A stretch of 54,807 nucleotides of DNA from Oscillospiraceae bacterium (GCA_020025595.1 JAHHRV010000011.1:1-54807), one strand, 5' to 3'; positions 8,656 to 17,372 are shown, counted from the stretch's first letter. Notes: generated from the sequence alone by a model not told the origin. Translations and numbers: made by a program.

Positions 8656-10149
8656 TTACAGCATGGAAAGTCCGGCCTGAATGACGCGGATGATGGGGGT
8701 GGAAACCGTACCCAGCAAAACAGCGCCTACGGCAAGAACCGTACCTGCCACCAGGAAGCCCGGGTTTTTCTGCAGATCTTCTGCGTATTCCTTATCCGGT
8801 CTGGACCAGATTGCCAGAATTGCAGGAATGTAGTAAAGTGCGTTCAAAACGGAAGAAACGCACAGAGCCAGCAGAGCGATCCACATCTTCAGGCTGCCGC
8901 TTGCCAGAGTCGCACCTGCAAAGAAGAACTTTGCAGTGAAGCCGGACAGCAGCGGAATGCCGATCATGGACAGACCGCCCAGCGTAAAGCAGACGCCTGC
9001 GGTGATATCTCTGTGTGCCACACCGCGAAGCCGGTACAGGCTCTTTTCGTGGTGACGGATCTCAGACAGACGACCGGCGCTCAGGAACAGCAGAGGCTTA
9101 GTCACAGCATGGGACATGATCTGGAACACTGCTGCAATGATGCCTGCCTCGGTTCCCAGGCCAATGCCCATGAACACATAGCCGATCTGAGCAATGGAAG
9201 AGTAGGCAAGCATCCGCTTGATGTGCTCTTCCCGCATGGCCATCACAGAGCCGATGATCATACCTGCAACGCCGAAGGCGAAGAAGACATTGGTGATGTG
9301 CAGGCTGCGGACCACATCCATGGTGAACACCCGGTAGAAAATCCGGATCAGGAAAATGATGTATCCCTTCAGCACCAGACCGGACAGGACTGCACTGGAG
9401 GTAGTCGTTGCACCGCCGTGAGCCTGAGGCAGCCATGCATAGAACGGGAACATGGCGCTCTTGATGCCCATGCCGATGGTGATCAGGCCGCACACAACTG
9501 TCAGCGGGATGAAATACTGCTGAGTCTCATTCAGCTGGAGGATGCGCTCCTGCAGCTGAGGCATCAGCAGGTGTCCGGTGATGCAGTAGAGCATGGCAAT
9601 GCCGATCATGAACAGACCGGAACCCAGCAGGCTGATGACCAGATAGCGAATGGTGGCTGCAATGGTCTTTTCCGTATCACGGGCCATAACAATGGCGCAG
9701 GCAGCCAGGGTGCTGATTTCGATGAATACATAGCCGGTGAAGATATCGTTGGTAAAGCTCAGTGCCAGCAGAGAAGCCAGAATCATGCACAGCATGGTGA
9801 AATAAAAAGGCTGCTTGGGCGGCAGGATATCTTCATACAGTGTCCGCTTGCCGCCGACGATGGACATGGCCATCACCAGAGCAAACAGGCTGCTGAGCAG
9901 TGCTTCCAAGGGGCCTACATACAGCTCGTTGCCCCAGGGAGCGGGAAAGTGACCCATTTTATAAACAAAGCTTTCATCGCGAACATACAAAATGCCGCAC
10001 AGTACGCCGCACAGTACAAACACGCTCAGGCAGATGGCCACTGTTGTCCGCAGGGCGGATTTTCCGCTCTTCTGCAGAGGCATGGTGATGCCGCCAACCA
10101 TGCACAGGAAAATACAGACAAATGGAATATTATAATAAATCGGTTGCAT
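8656..10149 (-). CDS. Proton/cation antiporter subunit of the MrpD/NuoN family (497 aa)
   Basis: The most NuoN/ND2-like of the four large subunits. It has VFIEISTLAACAIVMARD around the TM5 Glu, MGIKSAMFPFYAWLPQAHGG around the TM7 Lys, LVLKGY in place of the HAAxVKAG motif, and AVTKPLLFLSAGRL. It is the first of the four large paralogues in transcription order. The start is ATG 10149, which shares one base with the stop of the upstream MrpC-like gene (TGATG) and has AGGTGG upstream. A TTG one codon earlier is less likely. Confidence 0.84.
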   Translation of the reverse strand: MQPIYYNIPFVCIFLCMVGGITMPLQKSGKSALRTTVAICLSVFVLCGVLCGILYVRDESFVYKMGHFPAPWGNELYVGPLEALLSSLFALVMAMSIVGGKRTLYEDILPPKQPFYFTMLCMILASLLALSFTNDIFTGYVFIEISTLAACAIVMARDTEKTIAATIRYLVISLLGSGLFMIGIAMLYCITGHLLMPQLQERILQLNETQQYFIPLTVVCGLITIGMGIKSAMFPFYAWLPQAHGGATTTSSAVLSGLVLKGYIIFLIRIFYRVFTMDVVRSLHITNVFFAFGVAGMIIGSVMAMREEHIKRMLAYSSIAQIGYVFMGIGLGTEAGIIAAVFQIMSHAVTKPLLFLSAGRLSEIRHHEKSLYRLRGVAHRDITAGVCFTLGGLSMIGIPLLSGFTAKFFFAGATLASGSLKMWIALLALCVSSVLNALYYIPAILAIWSRPDKEYAEDLQKNPGFLVAGTVLAVGAVLLGTVSTPIIRVIQAGLSML

Positions 10150-10532
10150 CAATCCACCTTCTCCTTTGCGAGAATCATGATTTCGTCAAAATTGACGGTG
10201 TGGTAATGCTTGTACAGCCGCTGGACCAGTGCCAGGAAAAAGGCTGAAACACTGACAGAAACCACGATGCCGGTCAGAACCAGTCCGGCGGGAATGGGGT
10301 TGACATAGTGGGAAGCCTCACGGATGCCGTCAGTCACGATGGGAGCCACACGGCCATCGATATAGCCCTGGGAAGCCAGCAGCAGGAACACAGAGGAATC
10401 CATCACATTAAACGCAACGATCTTGCGGATCAGATTCTTCTGCAGCAGCAGATTCATAAATCCGATGCCAAACAAAATGGCAGCAGCGATCTCAAAACGC
10501 AGGGAGATCACTTTTTCCAGAAAAGCAGCCAT
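10149..10532 (-). CDS. mrpC: Antiporter subunit MrpC/MnhC (NuoK-like)
   Basis: The 127-residue protein has three transmembrane helices and matches MrpC/MbhG and NuoK in size and layout. The segment after helix 2, with VAPIVTDG and NPIPAGLVLTGIVV, is the typical MrpC stretch (usual form DPLPQALVLTAIVI). It sits in the membrane arm between the small subunits and the large channel subunits. The start overlaps the stop of the upstream gene (TAATG), so translation is coupled. Confidence 0.87.
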   Translation of the reverse strand: MAAFLEKVISLRFEIAAAILFGIGFMNLLLQKNLIRKIVAFNVMDSSVFLLLASQGYIDGRVAPIVTDGIREASHYVNPIPAGLVLTGIVVSVSVSAFFLALVQRLYKHYHTVNFDEIMILAKEKVD

Positions 10533-11431
10533 TAAAATTCCCCCTTAGCAAACAAAATATAAAAACCGTACATGGTGCAGGCCACGACCATGCCTACGCA
10601 GATATCCAGCACCAGAATCAGACCGGAGCTGAAAATCGCACCGGGTGTACCCAGAGGAATACCCGTGGGCAGTCCGTTGGCTCCGGTGAAGAAGGAATAG
10701 GCCTTGCTTGCTGCGTAGCACAGCAGAGCGGTGGATGTAATTGCACGGAAGGTGTTTCTGGTGAAGAAGCGGCTGGTGGCATCCACACCGTAGGCAGCAC
10801 TGTAAAGAATCAGGCCGGCACCCATAACAGCGCCGCCGGAGAAGCCGCCGCCCGGAGAGATATGACCGTTCAGCACGATGTACACACCAAACAGCATGAT
10901 CCAGGGGATGATCAGTGCGGTTACATTTTTAAGGATCAGATCTCTGGATTCCTTTTCGATGATCCGCTCGTGCATCTGCTGGATGTCTTCTTCCTTGCTG
11001 ATGTTCTTCTTGTCTCTCAGCAGCAGCATCATCACGCAGGTAACTGCCAGAAACAGCACCGAGGATTCGCCGAATGTATCAAATGCACGGTAGTCAAGGA
11101 TCATACCGGCAACCATGTTCACTGCACCGGTCTCTTCCAGACCGTTTTCCACATACCGCTGCACCACTTCGTTGACGGCAGGATTATCTGCGCAGCCAAA
11201 CAGAGGCAGCTGGAAAATGGTAAAAATCAAAACCGCGACAACGGTGATGCCCACGATGAATGCCACAATGTCATATCCGATGGTAAACACCCGGAGTCTC
11301 TGCTGTTCATCCAGGCTGTGGGTTTTGTGCTTTTTTTCTTTATCCTGGGTCTGGGGCAGCTGCTCAGGCTCAAACTCCTCTGCAACGCCATCGACCCATT
11401 CTGTAAATCGTTTCCAAATACTTTTCTTCAT
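10532..11431 (-). CDS. Fused MbhE-MrpB antiporter subunit
   Basis: The 299-residue protein joins two units that are often separate. The N-terminal half has MbhE-type sequence with NMVAGMILDYRAFDTFGE, the conserved stretch otherwise found in the C-terminus of MrpA. The C-terminal half is MrpB/MnhB, with GHISPGGGFSGGAVMGAGL. A hydrophilic N-terminus of about 45 residues is predicted to be cytoplasmic. Such fusions occur in Mrp-type operons and keep the order of the archaeal Mbh cluster. A GAGGGTGG site precedes the start. Confidence 0.85.
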   Translation of the reverse strand: MKKSIWKRFTEWVDGVAEEFEPEQLPQTQDKEKKHKTHSLDEQQRLRVFTIGYDIVAFIVGITVVAVLIFTIFQLPLFGCADNPAVNEVVQRYVENGLEETGAVNMVAGMILDYRAFDTFGESSVLFLAVTCVMMLLLRDKKNISKEEDIQQMHERIIEKESRDLILKNVTALIIPWIMLFGVYIVLNGHISPGGGFSGGAVMGAGLILYSAAYGVDATSRFFTRNTFRAITSTALLCYAASKAYSFFTGANGLPTGIPLGTPGAIFSSGLILVLDICVGMVVACTMYGFYILFAKGEF

Positions 11432-11447
11432 CTGTCAGCCACCCTCT

Positions 11448-11702
11448 CTATTCATCCTTGGTACCCTTCAGGGCGTGGATCTTCTTCAGAGTGGTCAGGA
11501 ACAGAATACCGGTGACACCGGCGCCGACTGCCGCTTCGGTAATCGCCAGATCCGGGCTCTGCAGCAGTGCCCAGATGACTGTCATAACCAGGCTGTAGGC
11601 CATGTAAATCACAACGGTAACCAGCAGACGCTTGGAACTCAGTGCGGAAACTGCGCACACGATCAGTCCCAGGATCAGAATCAGCTCAAACGCGATCTTC
11701 AT
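11448..11702 (-). CDS. DUF4040/MbhD-type antiporter subunit
   Basis: The 84-residue product has three transmembrane helices with SPDLAITEAAVGAGVTGILFL, the DUF4040 signature found in MbhD and in the C-terminal part of MrpA. With the next gene it supplies the MrpA tail that the large subunits lack. ATG 11702 is preferred because GAGGTG lies seven bases upstream; a TTG two codons earlier is crowded against that site. Confidence 0.82.
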   Translation of the reverse strand: MKIAFELILILGLIVCAVSALSSKRLLVTVVIYMAYSLVMTVIWALLQSPDLAITEAAVGAGVTGILFLTTLKKIHALKGTKDE

Positions 11703-12012
11703 GGACAATCACCTCGCATTCATCGGCAATATGGGGATGGGTCAGCACCTCTGCACGGGCAATCAAATGGCTCGTGACAGGGCTTGCCATCCACATGAAT
11801 ACAATGATGGACAGCATCTTCAGGAAGAGAGCTGAAAATCCGACCAGTACCATCAGGCCGGAGAGAATCAGCAGAATTCCCAGCGTATCCACCATAGCCG
11901 CAGCGTGCATTCTGTTCAAGACATACTTAAAGCGGAATACACCAAGCACAGCCAACACGATGGTGGCCACGCCCATCAAAACCAGTGCAAAACCGATCAG
12001 TTCTCTAGTCAT
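11686..12012 (-). CDS. mrpG: Antiporter subunit MrpG/MnhG
   Basis: The 108-residue product has three transmembrane helices. It contains the MrpG core FRFKYVLNRMHAAAMVDTLG, the usual DxxxRxHAxxKxxTLG region, followed by SPVTSHLIARAE. The gene overlaps the end of mrpF by eight bases and itself overlaps the start of the DUF4040 gene, so the small-subunit genes are tightly coupled. Confidence 0.87.
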   Translation of the reverse strand: MTRELIGFALVLMGVATIVLAVLGVFRFKYVLNRMHAAAMVDTLGILLILSGLMVLVGFSALFLKMLSIIVFMWMASPVTSHLIARAEVLTHPHIADECEVIVHEDRV

Positions 12013-12346
12013 TGCAGCCAGCCTCCATTTCATCAATTTCGTCGGGAGCTTTACTTTCCTCCCGTTCCATCTGACCTCTGCGGCGAATGATGACCAGTCG
12101 TGTCAGAACCACAACTGCAATAAAACTCAGAAGCGCATAGGTGATGCAGATGTCAACCAGGAAGTCCGCATCCATCACCACCGTCAGAATCGCCATAATC
12201 GCAATGGTGATCGTGCCGATCATATTGACGGCAACGACTCTGTCGGTAAAACGCGGACCACGAAAGGCGCGGATCATGCAAAAGATGATCGACACGCCCA
12301 GAACGCAGCAGCAGAGCATCAGAAAGCTCCGCAAAAAATCAGACAT
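12005..12346 (-). CDS. mrpF: Antiporter subunit MrpF/MnhF
   Basis: The 113-residue product has three transmembrane helices. The RAFRGPRFTDRVVAVNMIG stretch is the hallmark of MrpF (RxxxGPtxxDRvvAlD), and DADFLVDICITYALLSF follows. A charged C-terminal tail is cytoplasmic. ATG 12346 has GGAGG upstream and overlaps the stop of mrpE; a longer frame starting at 12373 lacks a ribosome binding site. Confidence 0.88.
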   Translation of the reverse strand: MSDFLRSFLMLCCCVLGVSIIFCMIRAFRGPRFTDRVVAVNMIGTITIAIMAILTVVMDADFLVDICITYALLSFIAVVVLTRLVIIRRRGQMEREESKAPDEIDEMEAGCND

Positions 12347-12347
12347 T

Positions 12348-12812
12348 TTACAAATCCTCCTCCATCTTTTCAAGCCGTTTCATCATATCACTTTCCTCGA
12401 TTCCCTCCAGGAAAGAAGCATCCAGTCCATGAACACGGATGCTGTCATCCTGCATTGCAACGGTAATGGTACCGGGAGTCAGGGTGATGGAATTGGCAAG
12501 TGCCACTTTGTGGCTGTCCTTTTTCAGCTTAACCGGAAATGTAAGCAGCTGGGGATGCACCTCTTCCTGAGGATGCAGGATCAACCGCATAACCTGAAGA
12601 TTGCAGCGAATAATCTCAAGGAACAGATTGCCAAAATACCGTAGATAGCGCCATACCTTTTTCAGAGAAGGCATAAATACACACTGCTTAATCTGAAAAA
12701 CTTTGCACCACATAAAGGTCAATGCTGCACTGACAACAACACCAACCAGGAAGATTTCTGTAGTAACCTTGCCATTGAAGATCAGCCAAAATACCAGAAG
12801 CATCAAAAACAT
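12348..12812 (-). CDS. mrpE: Antiporter subunit MrpE/MnhE
   Basis: The 154-residue product is the first gene of the antiporter operon. Two N-terminal transmembrane helices precede a cytoplasmic domain with SITLTPGTITVAMQDD, the conserved MrpE motif (SITLTPGT), and the end HGLDAS. GAGGTGG lies five bases before ATG 12812. The frame can be extended upstream but without a ribosome binding site. Confidence 0.88.
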   Translation of the reverse strand: MFLMLLVFWLIFNGKVTTEIFLVGVVVSAALTFMWCKVFQIKQCVFMPSLKKVWRYLRYFGNLFLEIIRCNLQVMRLILHPQEEVHPQLLTFPVKLKKDSHKVALANSITLTPGTITVAMQDDSIRVHGLDASFLEGIEESDMMKRLEKMEEDL

Positions 12813-12849
12813 AGGTTCCACCTCTTTTCTGTTGAAATTGACATCCCAT

Positions 12850-12878
12850 AGTAAAGCACATTTAAATAAAGTATTCAA
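12850..12878 (-). promoter_or_regulatory. Candidate promoter of the antiporter operon
   Basis: Minus-strand TTGAAT (12873-12878), 17-base spacer, TTTACT (12850-12855), about 40 bases before the mrpE start. The -10 is weak, and another AT-rich candidate lies 40 bases further upstream. Confidence 0.4.
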
Positions 12879-12984
12879 CAACCGAAATAGATAAAAATTT
12901 ATTCATACCTTATCGTTTTTTTATTCAAGTTGTAAAAGTGCCTTTCATCATGAGGGTCCAAATCCGAAATTGAACTCAAAAATG

Positions 12985-13032
12985 CAAAAAAAGCGCCGAC
13001 CGGAGCTGCTTATCAGCCTTCCGATCAGCGCT
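12985..13032 (-). terminator. Intrinsic terminator after the fusion oxidoreductase
   Basis: On the minus strand an AAGCGCTGATCGG arm pairs with CCGGTCGGCGCTT, followed by TTTTTTG. It isolates the antiporter operon from transcription coming from the oxidoreductase gene. Confidence 0.85.
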
Positions 13033-13053
13033 TGGATGGTTTATATTTCTTTT

Positions 13054-15657
13054 TTACTTGCGGAGATTATCCAGTCTTTCCTTAGTCTCCAGACGCTTTT
13101 CCCACATTTCCTCTTCGGATTTATAGCCTCTGGTCTGAGCCTGGTCCTTTGTGTAGGTTTTGCCAAAAATCAGGTCCAGCATATGCACGGCATCCTTGCC
13201 TGCAGCCTGCATGGTGCCTCTGCAGGAGCCGCAGTAGGTGACGATGTTATCCTGATTGAAATCGTTGGCTCTTCTGGTGTAAACACGCTCATACAGCTCG
13301 GGGTTGGAGGTGCAGACCATGCCGCCGACGCCGCAGCATCTGGTGTTCTTGCCGTTTCTTTCGATCTCTTCCCACTTGTAGCCCAGCTGATCCAGCACCC
13401 ATCTTACGCTCTCGTGGTGAGAGGTAACATCTCTGGTCACGCAGGAATCGTGGATGTTGAACACCACATCAGAGCCCTGTCCGATGCCCTTGGATGCAGC
13501 GGGAATACCGATCAGATCATGCATCAGATCCCAGTAGGAAATGACACGCTGATTCTTTGCGGTTTCCTTGAACACCTTGTAGCAGGAGGGGCAGACAGTG
13601 ATAATGACCTCAGCGCCCATATCGTCCAGGATATCGATGGCCTTCTTGTTTCTTTCCTCAAACTTCTGGTTCTCACCGATAAAGCGGGTGACCTTGCCGC
13701 AGCACTGCAGCAGTGCGCCCACATTCTCCTGACCCAGAGAGTCCTTCAGATGCTTTACGACATTTTCAACGCCCTCGGGGGAGTATGCAGATACCGTGCA
13801 GCCGGGTACGAACACATACTTGGTCTTCTGCTTCTTCTCTTCCTCAGCAGGAGCGGCAGATGCATCCAGTCTGGTGCAGAACTCGTCGCCGCACTCCTTC
13901 TCCTGAGCAGCGTCGCTGTCCTTCAGGATCTCCAGCGGAACCATACCCTCGTTCTCCTGAGCATAGGCTTCCTTCATTGCGGTGAAGTTGCTCTTCAGGT
14001 CGAAGCCCTTGGGGCACTTCAGGGTGCACTGGCTGCACTCGTTGCAGGAGTAGGCGATCATATGATCCATCGCATCAACACCCTTTTCCAGATACTCCCG
14101 GAACAGCGTCTTGGGACATTCGGTGTAGTCATTCAGCATGATGCATTCCTTCATGCACAGCTTACATTCGCACTGGCGGCAGCGGTCAGCTTCGCGCTGT
14201 GCTTCTTCTGCGGTGTAGCCCAGAGCCACTTCCTCAAAGGACTTGATTCGCTCGGCAGGGTCACGCTCTGCCATGTCTTCCCGCTGGCCGGTGATGGTGG
14301 ACCAGTCGGTGGGCATCTGCAGCTTGGTTTCGTAGGTCCAGGTGTCCTTCAGCTCGCGGCCCTCAGTGAGGCTTTCGCCGTTCAGGAAGCGGATGACGGA
14401 CTGAGCTGCTCTTCTGCCGGTGGCAATGGCCTGAATTGCGATCACGGATTCGCCGGAAGCATCGCCTGCCAGGAAGACCTTCTCGTTGTCGGCAGACTGC
14501 AGGGTCTGCTTGTCGCAGTTAAAGGTGGAGTTGGGACGCTGGGTCAGAACATCTGCAGCGAAGCCGCCCTCGACCCCCTGGCCGATTGCAAACACGATAG
14601 TGTCAACTTCCAGCTCCTTGGTGTCCTCGTCGTCAAAGCTGGGAGCAAATCTGCCCTGAGCATCGAACATGGACAGACATTTTTTCAGGGTAACGCCGGA
14701 AACTCTTCCGTTTTCATCCACATGGATGTTCTTGATTGCCTGAGCATGGTTGAACTTGATGCCCTCGGCAATGGAGCCCTTGATCTCATGGTCGGAAGAA
14801 GCCATGGAATTGAAGCTGTCTTCCAGACAGATGGAATAGACCTTTTCAACGCCGGGTACACGCAGAGCGGTTCTTGCGCAGTCCATAGCGACATCGCCGC
14901 CGCCGACAACCAAGACGACCTTGCCTGCTTCCTTGACCTGCTCGGTCATGGCAGCTTCCTTCAGGAAACCTGCTGCGCTGAAAATGCCCTTTGCATCGTG
15001 GTTCTGCAGGCTTCTGTCCACTCTGCCCTGATGCTTGCCGACAGCAACAACAACGCTGTCAAACTCCCGGACGATGTCCCGGAAAGCCTTGTCCTTGCCG
15101 ATCTCGCAGTTCAGCTCAAAGTGCACGCCCAGACGATCCAGATAGCTGATCTCGTGCTCCAGAACAGCTCTGGGCAGACGGTATGCAGGAACGCCTACAC
15201 GCAGCATGCCGCCTCTGACGGGGAGCTTTTCAAACACGGTGACATCGCAGCCTTCCTTTCTCAGGTCCAGAGCTGCCTGAAGTCCGGAGGGGCCGCCGCC
15301 AATGACTGCAACCTTCTTGCCGTTGTTTTCCTTGGTGTTCAGATCCCAGTCTTCTACTCTGTCGAAGTTATCTGCAGCATAGCGCTTCAGGGAAGCAATT
15401 GCCATGGGGCTCTTGCCTTCGTTCCACTTGCACTGCTTTTCGCACGGATGGGCACAGATTCTGCCCAGAGTACCCGGCAGGAACAGCTTTTCACGGATGA
15501 CCTTGATGGCCTCTTCGCCTTTTCCTTCCCGGATCAGTCTGACATATTCTTTTACATTGGTATGCATCGGACATGTGGCAACACAGGCTGCCGTTTCTTC
15601 ACCCATGCAGTTTTCCACAATTTCTTTCATGTTTTCAATGATTTCCTGCTTTAACAT
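13054..15657 (-). CDS. GltD-like FAD/Fe-S oxidoreductase fused to an HdrB/GlpC-like CCG domain
   Basis: An 867-residue fusion. The N-terminal 430 residues resemble the GltD/PreT/NfnB flavin module: a cysteine cluster (CVATCP, CAHPCEKQC), an FAD site GGGPSGLQAAL, an NAD(P)H site GGGDVAMDCART, and GDASG. Two ferredoxin-like clusters follow (CRQCECKLCMKEC and CNECSQCTLKCPKG, about 470-550). The last 270 residues carry two CCG-type repeats (LQCCGK, CPSCYKVF, HDSCVTRD, RCCGVGG, CGSCRG) like HdrB, HdrD or GlpC, which bind unusual Fe-S clusters and pass electrons to disulfides, quinones or other acceptors. It probably moves electrons between NAD(P)H and an unidentified partner in the cytoplasm. It follows the EamA gene by 33 bases and is probably co-transcribed with it. 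Confidence 0.82.
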   Translation of the reverse strand: MLKQEIIENMKEIVENCMGEETAACVATCPMHTNVKEYVRLIREGKGEEAIKVIREKLFLPGTLGRICAHPCEKQCKWNEGKSPMAIASLKRYAADNFDRVEDWDLNTKENNGKKVAVIGGGPSGLQAALDLRKEGCDVTVFEKLPVRGGMLRVGVPAYRLPRAVLEHEISYLDRLGVHFELNCEIGKDKAFRDIVREFDSVVVAVGKHQGRVDRSLQNHDAKGIFSAAGFLKEAAMTEQVKEAGKVVLVVGGGDVAMDCARTALRVPGVEKVYSICLEDSFNSMASSDHEIKGSIAEGIKFNHAQAIKNIHVDENGRVSGVTLKKCLSMFDAQGRFAPSFDDEDTKELEVDTIVFAIGQGVEGGFAADVLTQRPNSTFNCDKQTLQSADNEKVFLAGDASGESVIAIQAIATGRRAAQSVIRFLNGESLTEGRELKDTWTYETKLQMPTDWSTITGQREDMAERDPAERIKSFEEVALGYTAEEAQREADRCRQCECKLCMKECIMLNDYTECPKTLFREYLEKGVDAMDHMIAYSCNECSQCTLKCPKGFDLKSNFTAMKEAYAQENEGMVPLEILKDSDAAQEKECGDEFCTRLDASAAPAEEEKKQKTKYVFVPGCTVSAYSPEGVENVVKHLKDSLGQENVGALLQCCGKVTRFIGENQKFEERNKKAIDILDDMGAEVIITVCPSCYKVFKETAKNQRVISYWDLMHDLIGIPAASKGIGQGSDVVFNIHDSCVTRDVTSHHESVRWVLDQLGYKWEEIERNGKNTRCCGVGGMVCTSNPELYERVYTRRANDFNQDNIVTYCGSCRGTMQAAGKDAVHMLDLIFGKTYTKDQAQTRGYKSEEEMWEKRLETKERLDNLRK

Positions 15658-15690
15658 CTTTTTTCTCCTGTTCTATATTACTCCTGACGA

Positions 15691-16707
15691 TTATCTTTCG
15701 TCCTGTTTTTTGAAGATTTTCGGGTCGATTGCAAAAATAAACACACCCAGAACAATCACAACGCCCCAGAATGCCAGAGAGGGGGTGATTTTATTGCCAA
15801 ACAGCAAAGCGCTGAAAATAATGGTCCACAGTGCTGCGGTGCTGTTCAGCGCAGTTCCCATGGCGGAACCGATCAGATCTACTGCCTTGTACCAGGACAG
15901 ATAGGTCAATGCGCCCAGAATGGCGATTGCCGCGTACTTCACCACCATGCCGCTGGATACGATGTGGCCGGCCAGGGCATAGCCACGGATTGCAGGCAGA
16001 ACCACAACCGCATAAGAAATCATGGCAACAAAATAGCGCAGGCACAGCAGCTGCTGAGGTGTTGCCTCGATATGATCCTCGTTTTTAATGTGCTTCATGG
16101 AAATGCCGATGATGACACCCTCCAGTGCCCAGCCCAGAACAGCAATAGAAGCGAAAATAATACACTTCAGGAAGGTATCGGGGATATTTCCGCTGGGACG
16201 GAAGCCCAGCATAAATGAGCCCGTCAGGCTGATCACAATGCCGATCACCGCCCGCACAGACAGTTTTTCCTTCAGAACCAGATACGAAAGCAATGCGCCA
16301 ACACCGGGATAAATGACCGAAATGCTGGATGCGTAGGGTGCTGTTGCATATTTGATGCCCAGCAGGTATGCGCTCATGCCGATGGGCGAACCCACCAGAG
16401 CCGCAAGTGCTGCTGCCTTTCCCTTTTTTGTCCTGAATAATAAATAGAATACCTGTTTCAGCTGTTTCCCAAACAGCAGGACCAGAGCTACCCACATGAA
16501 GCAGAAACTCTCATGAAAAAAAGCCGTTACCAGCGGGGAAAACGCAAAGCTGGTGTGCGAAACACCCAAAGACAACGCATATGCCTCGTCTGTAAAAATG
16601 GGATCCATTCCGACCCGTCCCATCAACACGCCGTCCAGGCCCCATGCGATACCCACAAAAATGCCGAATAAAATTCCTTTTTTTAGACTTTTCTTACTGA
16701 TTACCAT
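15691..16707 (-). CDS. EamA/DMT-family transporter
   Basis: The 338-residue protein has about ten transmembrane helices in two repeated EamA halves. The second half has GALTYLSWYKAVDLIGSAMG and LNSTAALWTIIFSALLFGN, typical of drug/metabolite transporters. The first repeat holds APYASSISVIYPGVGALLSYLVLKEKL. The substrate cannot be told. It is the first gene of a two-gene unit with the fusion oxidoreductase, so the cargo may be a substrate or product of that enzyme. AAGGAA precedes the start. Confidence 0.82.
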   Translation of the reverse strand: MVISKKSLKKGILFGIFVGIAWGLDGVLMGRVGMDPIFTDEAYALSLGVSHTSFAFSPLVTAFFHESFCFMWVALVLLFGKQLKQVFYLLFRTKKGKAAALAALVGSPIGMSAYLLGIKYATAPYASSISVIYPGVGALLSYLVLKEKLSVRAVIGIVISLTGSFMLGFRPSGNIPDTFLKCIIFASIAVLGWALEGVIIGISMKHIKNEDHIEATPQQLLCLRYFVAMISYAVVVLPAIRGYALAGHIVSSGMVVKYAAIAILGALTYLSWYKAVDLIGSAMGTALNSTAALWTIIFSALLFGNKITPSLAFWGVVIVLGVFIFAIDPKIFKKQDER

Positions 16708-16786
16708 TTTCTATTCCTTTCGTCTGGCCGTTTTTTCTAAATAAGGACATCTGATATTCTTTCTGCACCGCTGCAGATCAGATATT

Positions 16787-16814
16787 ATTATATCTAAATA
16801 ATTTTTCTAAACAA
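16787..16814 (-). promoter_or_regulatory. Promoter of the EamA/oxidoreductase unit
   Basis: Minus-strand TTGTTT (16809-16814), 16-base spacer and TATAAT (16787-16792). Between the -10 and the gene an inverted repeat ATCTGAT/ATCAGAT encloses CTGCA/TGCAG (about 16750-16782), which could fold in the leader. Confidence 0.65.
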
Positions 16815-16817
16815 GAA

Positions 16818-16855
16818 CTTACTTTTGCGTGCAATACTTACCTTTGCGTAAGTAT
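16818..16855. promoter_or_regulatory. Probable HxlR-type operator
   Basis: A perfect inverted repeat ATACTTAC-N6-GTAAGTAT (16834-16855) overlaps two direct copies of CTTAC(T/C)TTTGCGT at 16818-16830 and 16837-16849. The block sits just upstream of the -35, the position for an activator. The adjacent HxlR regulator is the natural candidate. HxlR of Bacillus subtilis activates from two tandem sites in a comparable position. Confidence 0.5.
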
Positions 16856-16933
16856 CTGCCGAAAAATGCTCTGTAAAACAGCCTTTCATTTCGGTGTAAA
16901 TATCGCACTTTCCGGCCCAAAATCCGTTTTGAC

Positions 16934-16988
16934 GCAAAAAAAGGATATCTTCCGAATTGCTCGCAGGGGCATCCGGGAGATATCCTTC
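16934..16988 (-). terminator. Intrinsic terminator of hxlR-type gene
   Basis: Minus-strand AAGGATATCTCCCGGA pairs with TTCGGAAGATATCCTT (with minor mismatch), followed by TTTTTG. Confidence 0.85.
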
Positions 16989-17006
16989 TTTCCATATATT
17001 CACTTA

Positions 17007-17372
17007 TCAGTCGGCATCGCGCTGCTTGCGAGGGATCCGGTGTTCTTCGCCCCAGTCGCACATCTGATTCAGCAGCGGCAGCAGCGATTTCCCCCGTTCA
17101 GACAGCCGGTATTCAACCTTTGGCGGAATCTGGGGGTATTCCGTTCTGATGACCAGCTCGTCATCTTCCAGTTCCTTCAGGGTGGAGCTGAGTGTTTTGT
17201 AGGAAATGGGCTTAATAAAGCGTTTCAGTTCGTTGAAGCGCACCACTTCAAATGTGCCCAGTGTGTACAGCACCACCATCTTGTATTTTCCGTTGATCAG
17301 CGAAAGGGTATAGGCGAATCCGGAATCCTCCAGCCGCGCATTTTCAATCGAGGTAAAAAAGCTCTTTCCCAT
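17007..17372 (-). CDS. HxlR-family winged-helix transcriptional regulator
   Basis: The 121-residue protein has the MarR/HxlR winged helix: LINGKYKMVVLYTLGTFEVVRFNELKR, then ISYKTLSSTLKELEDDELV (recognition helix), then the wing with VEYRLSERGKSLLPLL. HxlR proteins are small dimeric regulators that respond to aldehydes, redox state or drugs. It sits between the EamA/oxidoreductase unit and the sugar ABC operon, and similar sites occur in front of both. It has its own promoter and terminator. Start preceded by CAGGAG. Confidence 0.88.
   Translation of the reverse strand: MGKSFFTSIENARLEDSGFAYTLSLINGKYKMVVLYTLGTFEVVRFNELKRFIKPISYKTLSSTLKELEDDELVIRTEYPQIPPKVEYRLSERGKSLLPLLNQMCDWGEEHRIPRKQRDAD

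Noticed and set aside
7194..10206. Two plus-strand frames of 480 and 551 codons
   Set aside because: Both are antisense to MrpD-family genes and have compositions unlike natural proteins.
12970..15654. An 894-codon frame opposite the fusion oxidoreductase
   Set aside because: Antisense shadow of a strongly biased gene; it spans the terminator of that gene and shows no family features.
16794..17003. Short minus-strand frame between hxlR and the EamA gene
   Set aside because: It overlaps the hxlR terminator and the operator block, and no ribosome binding site or family match is seen.
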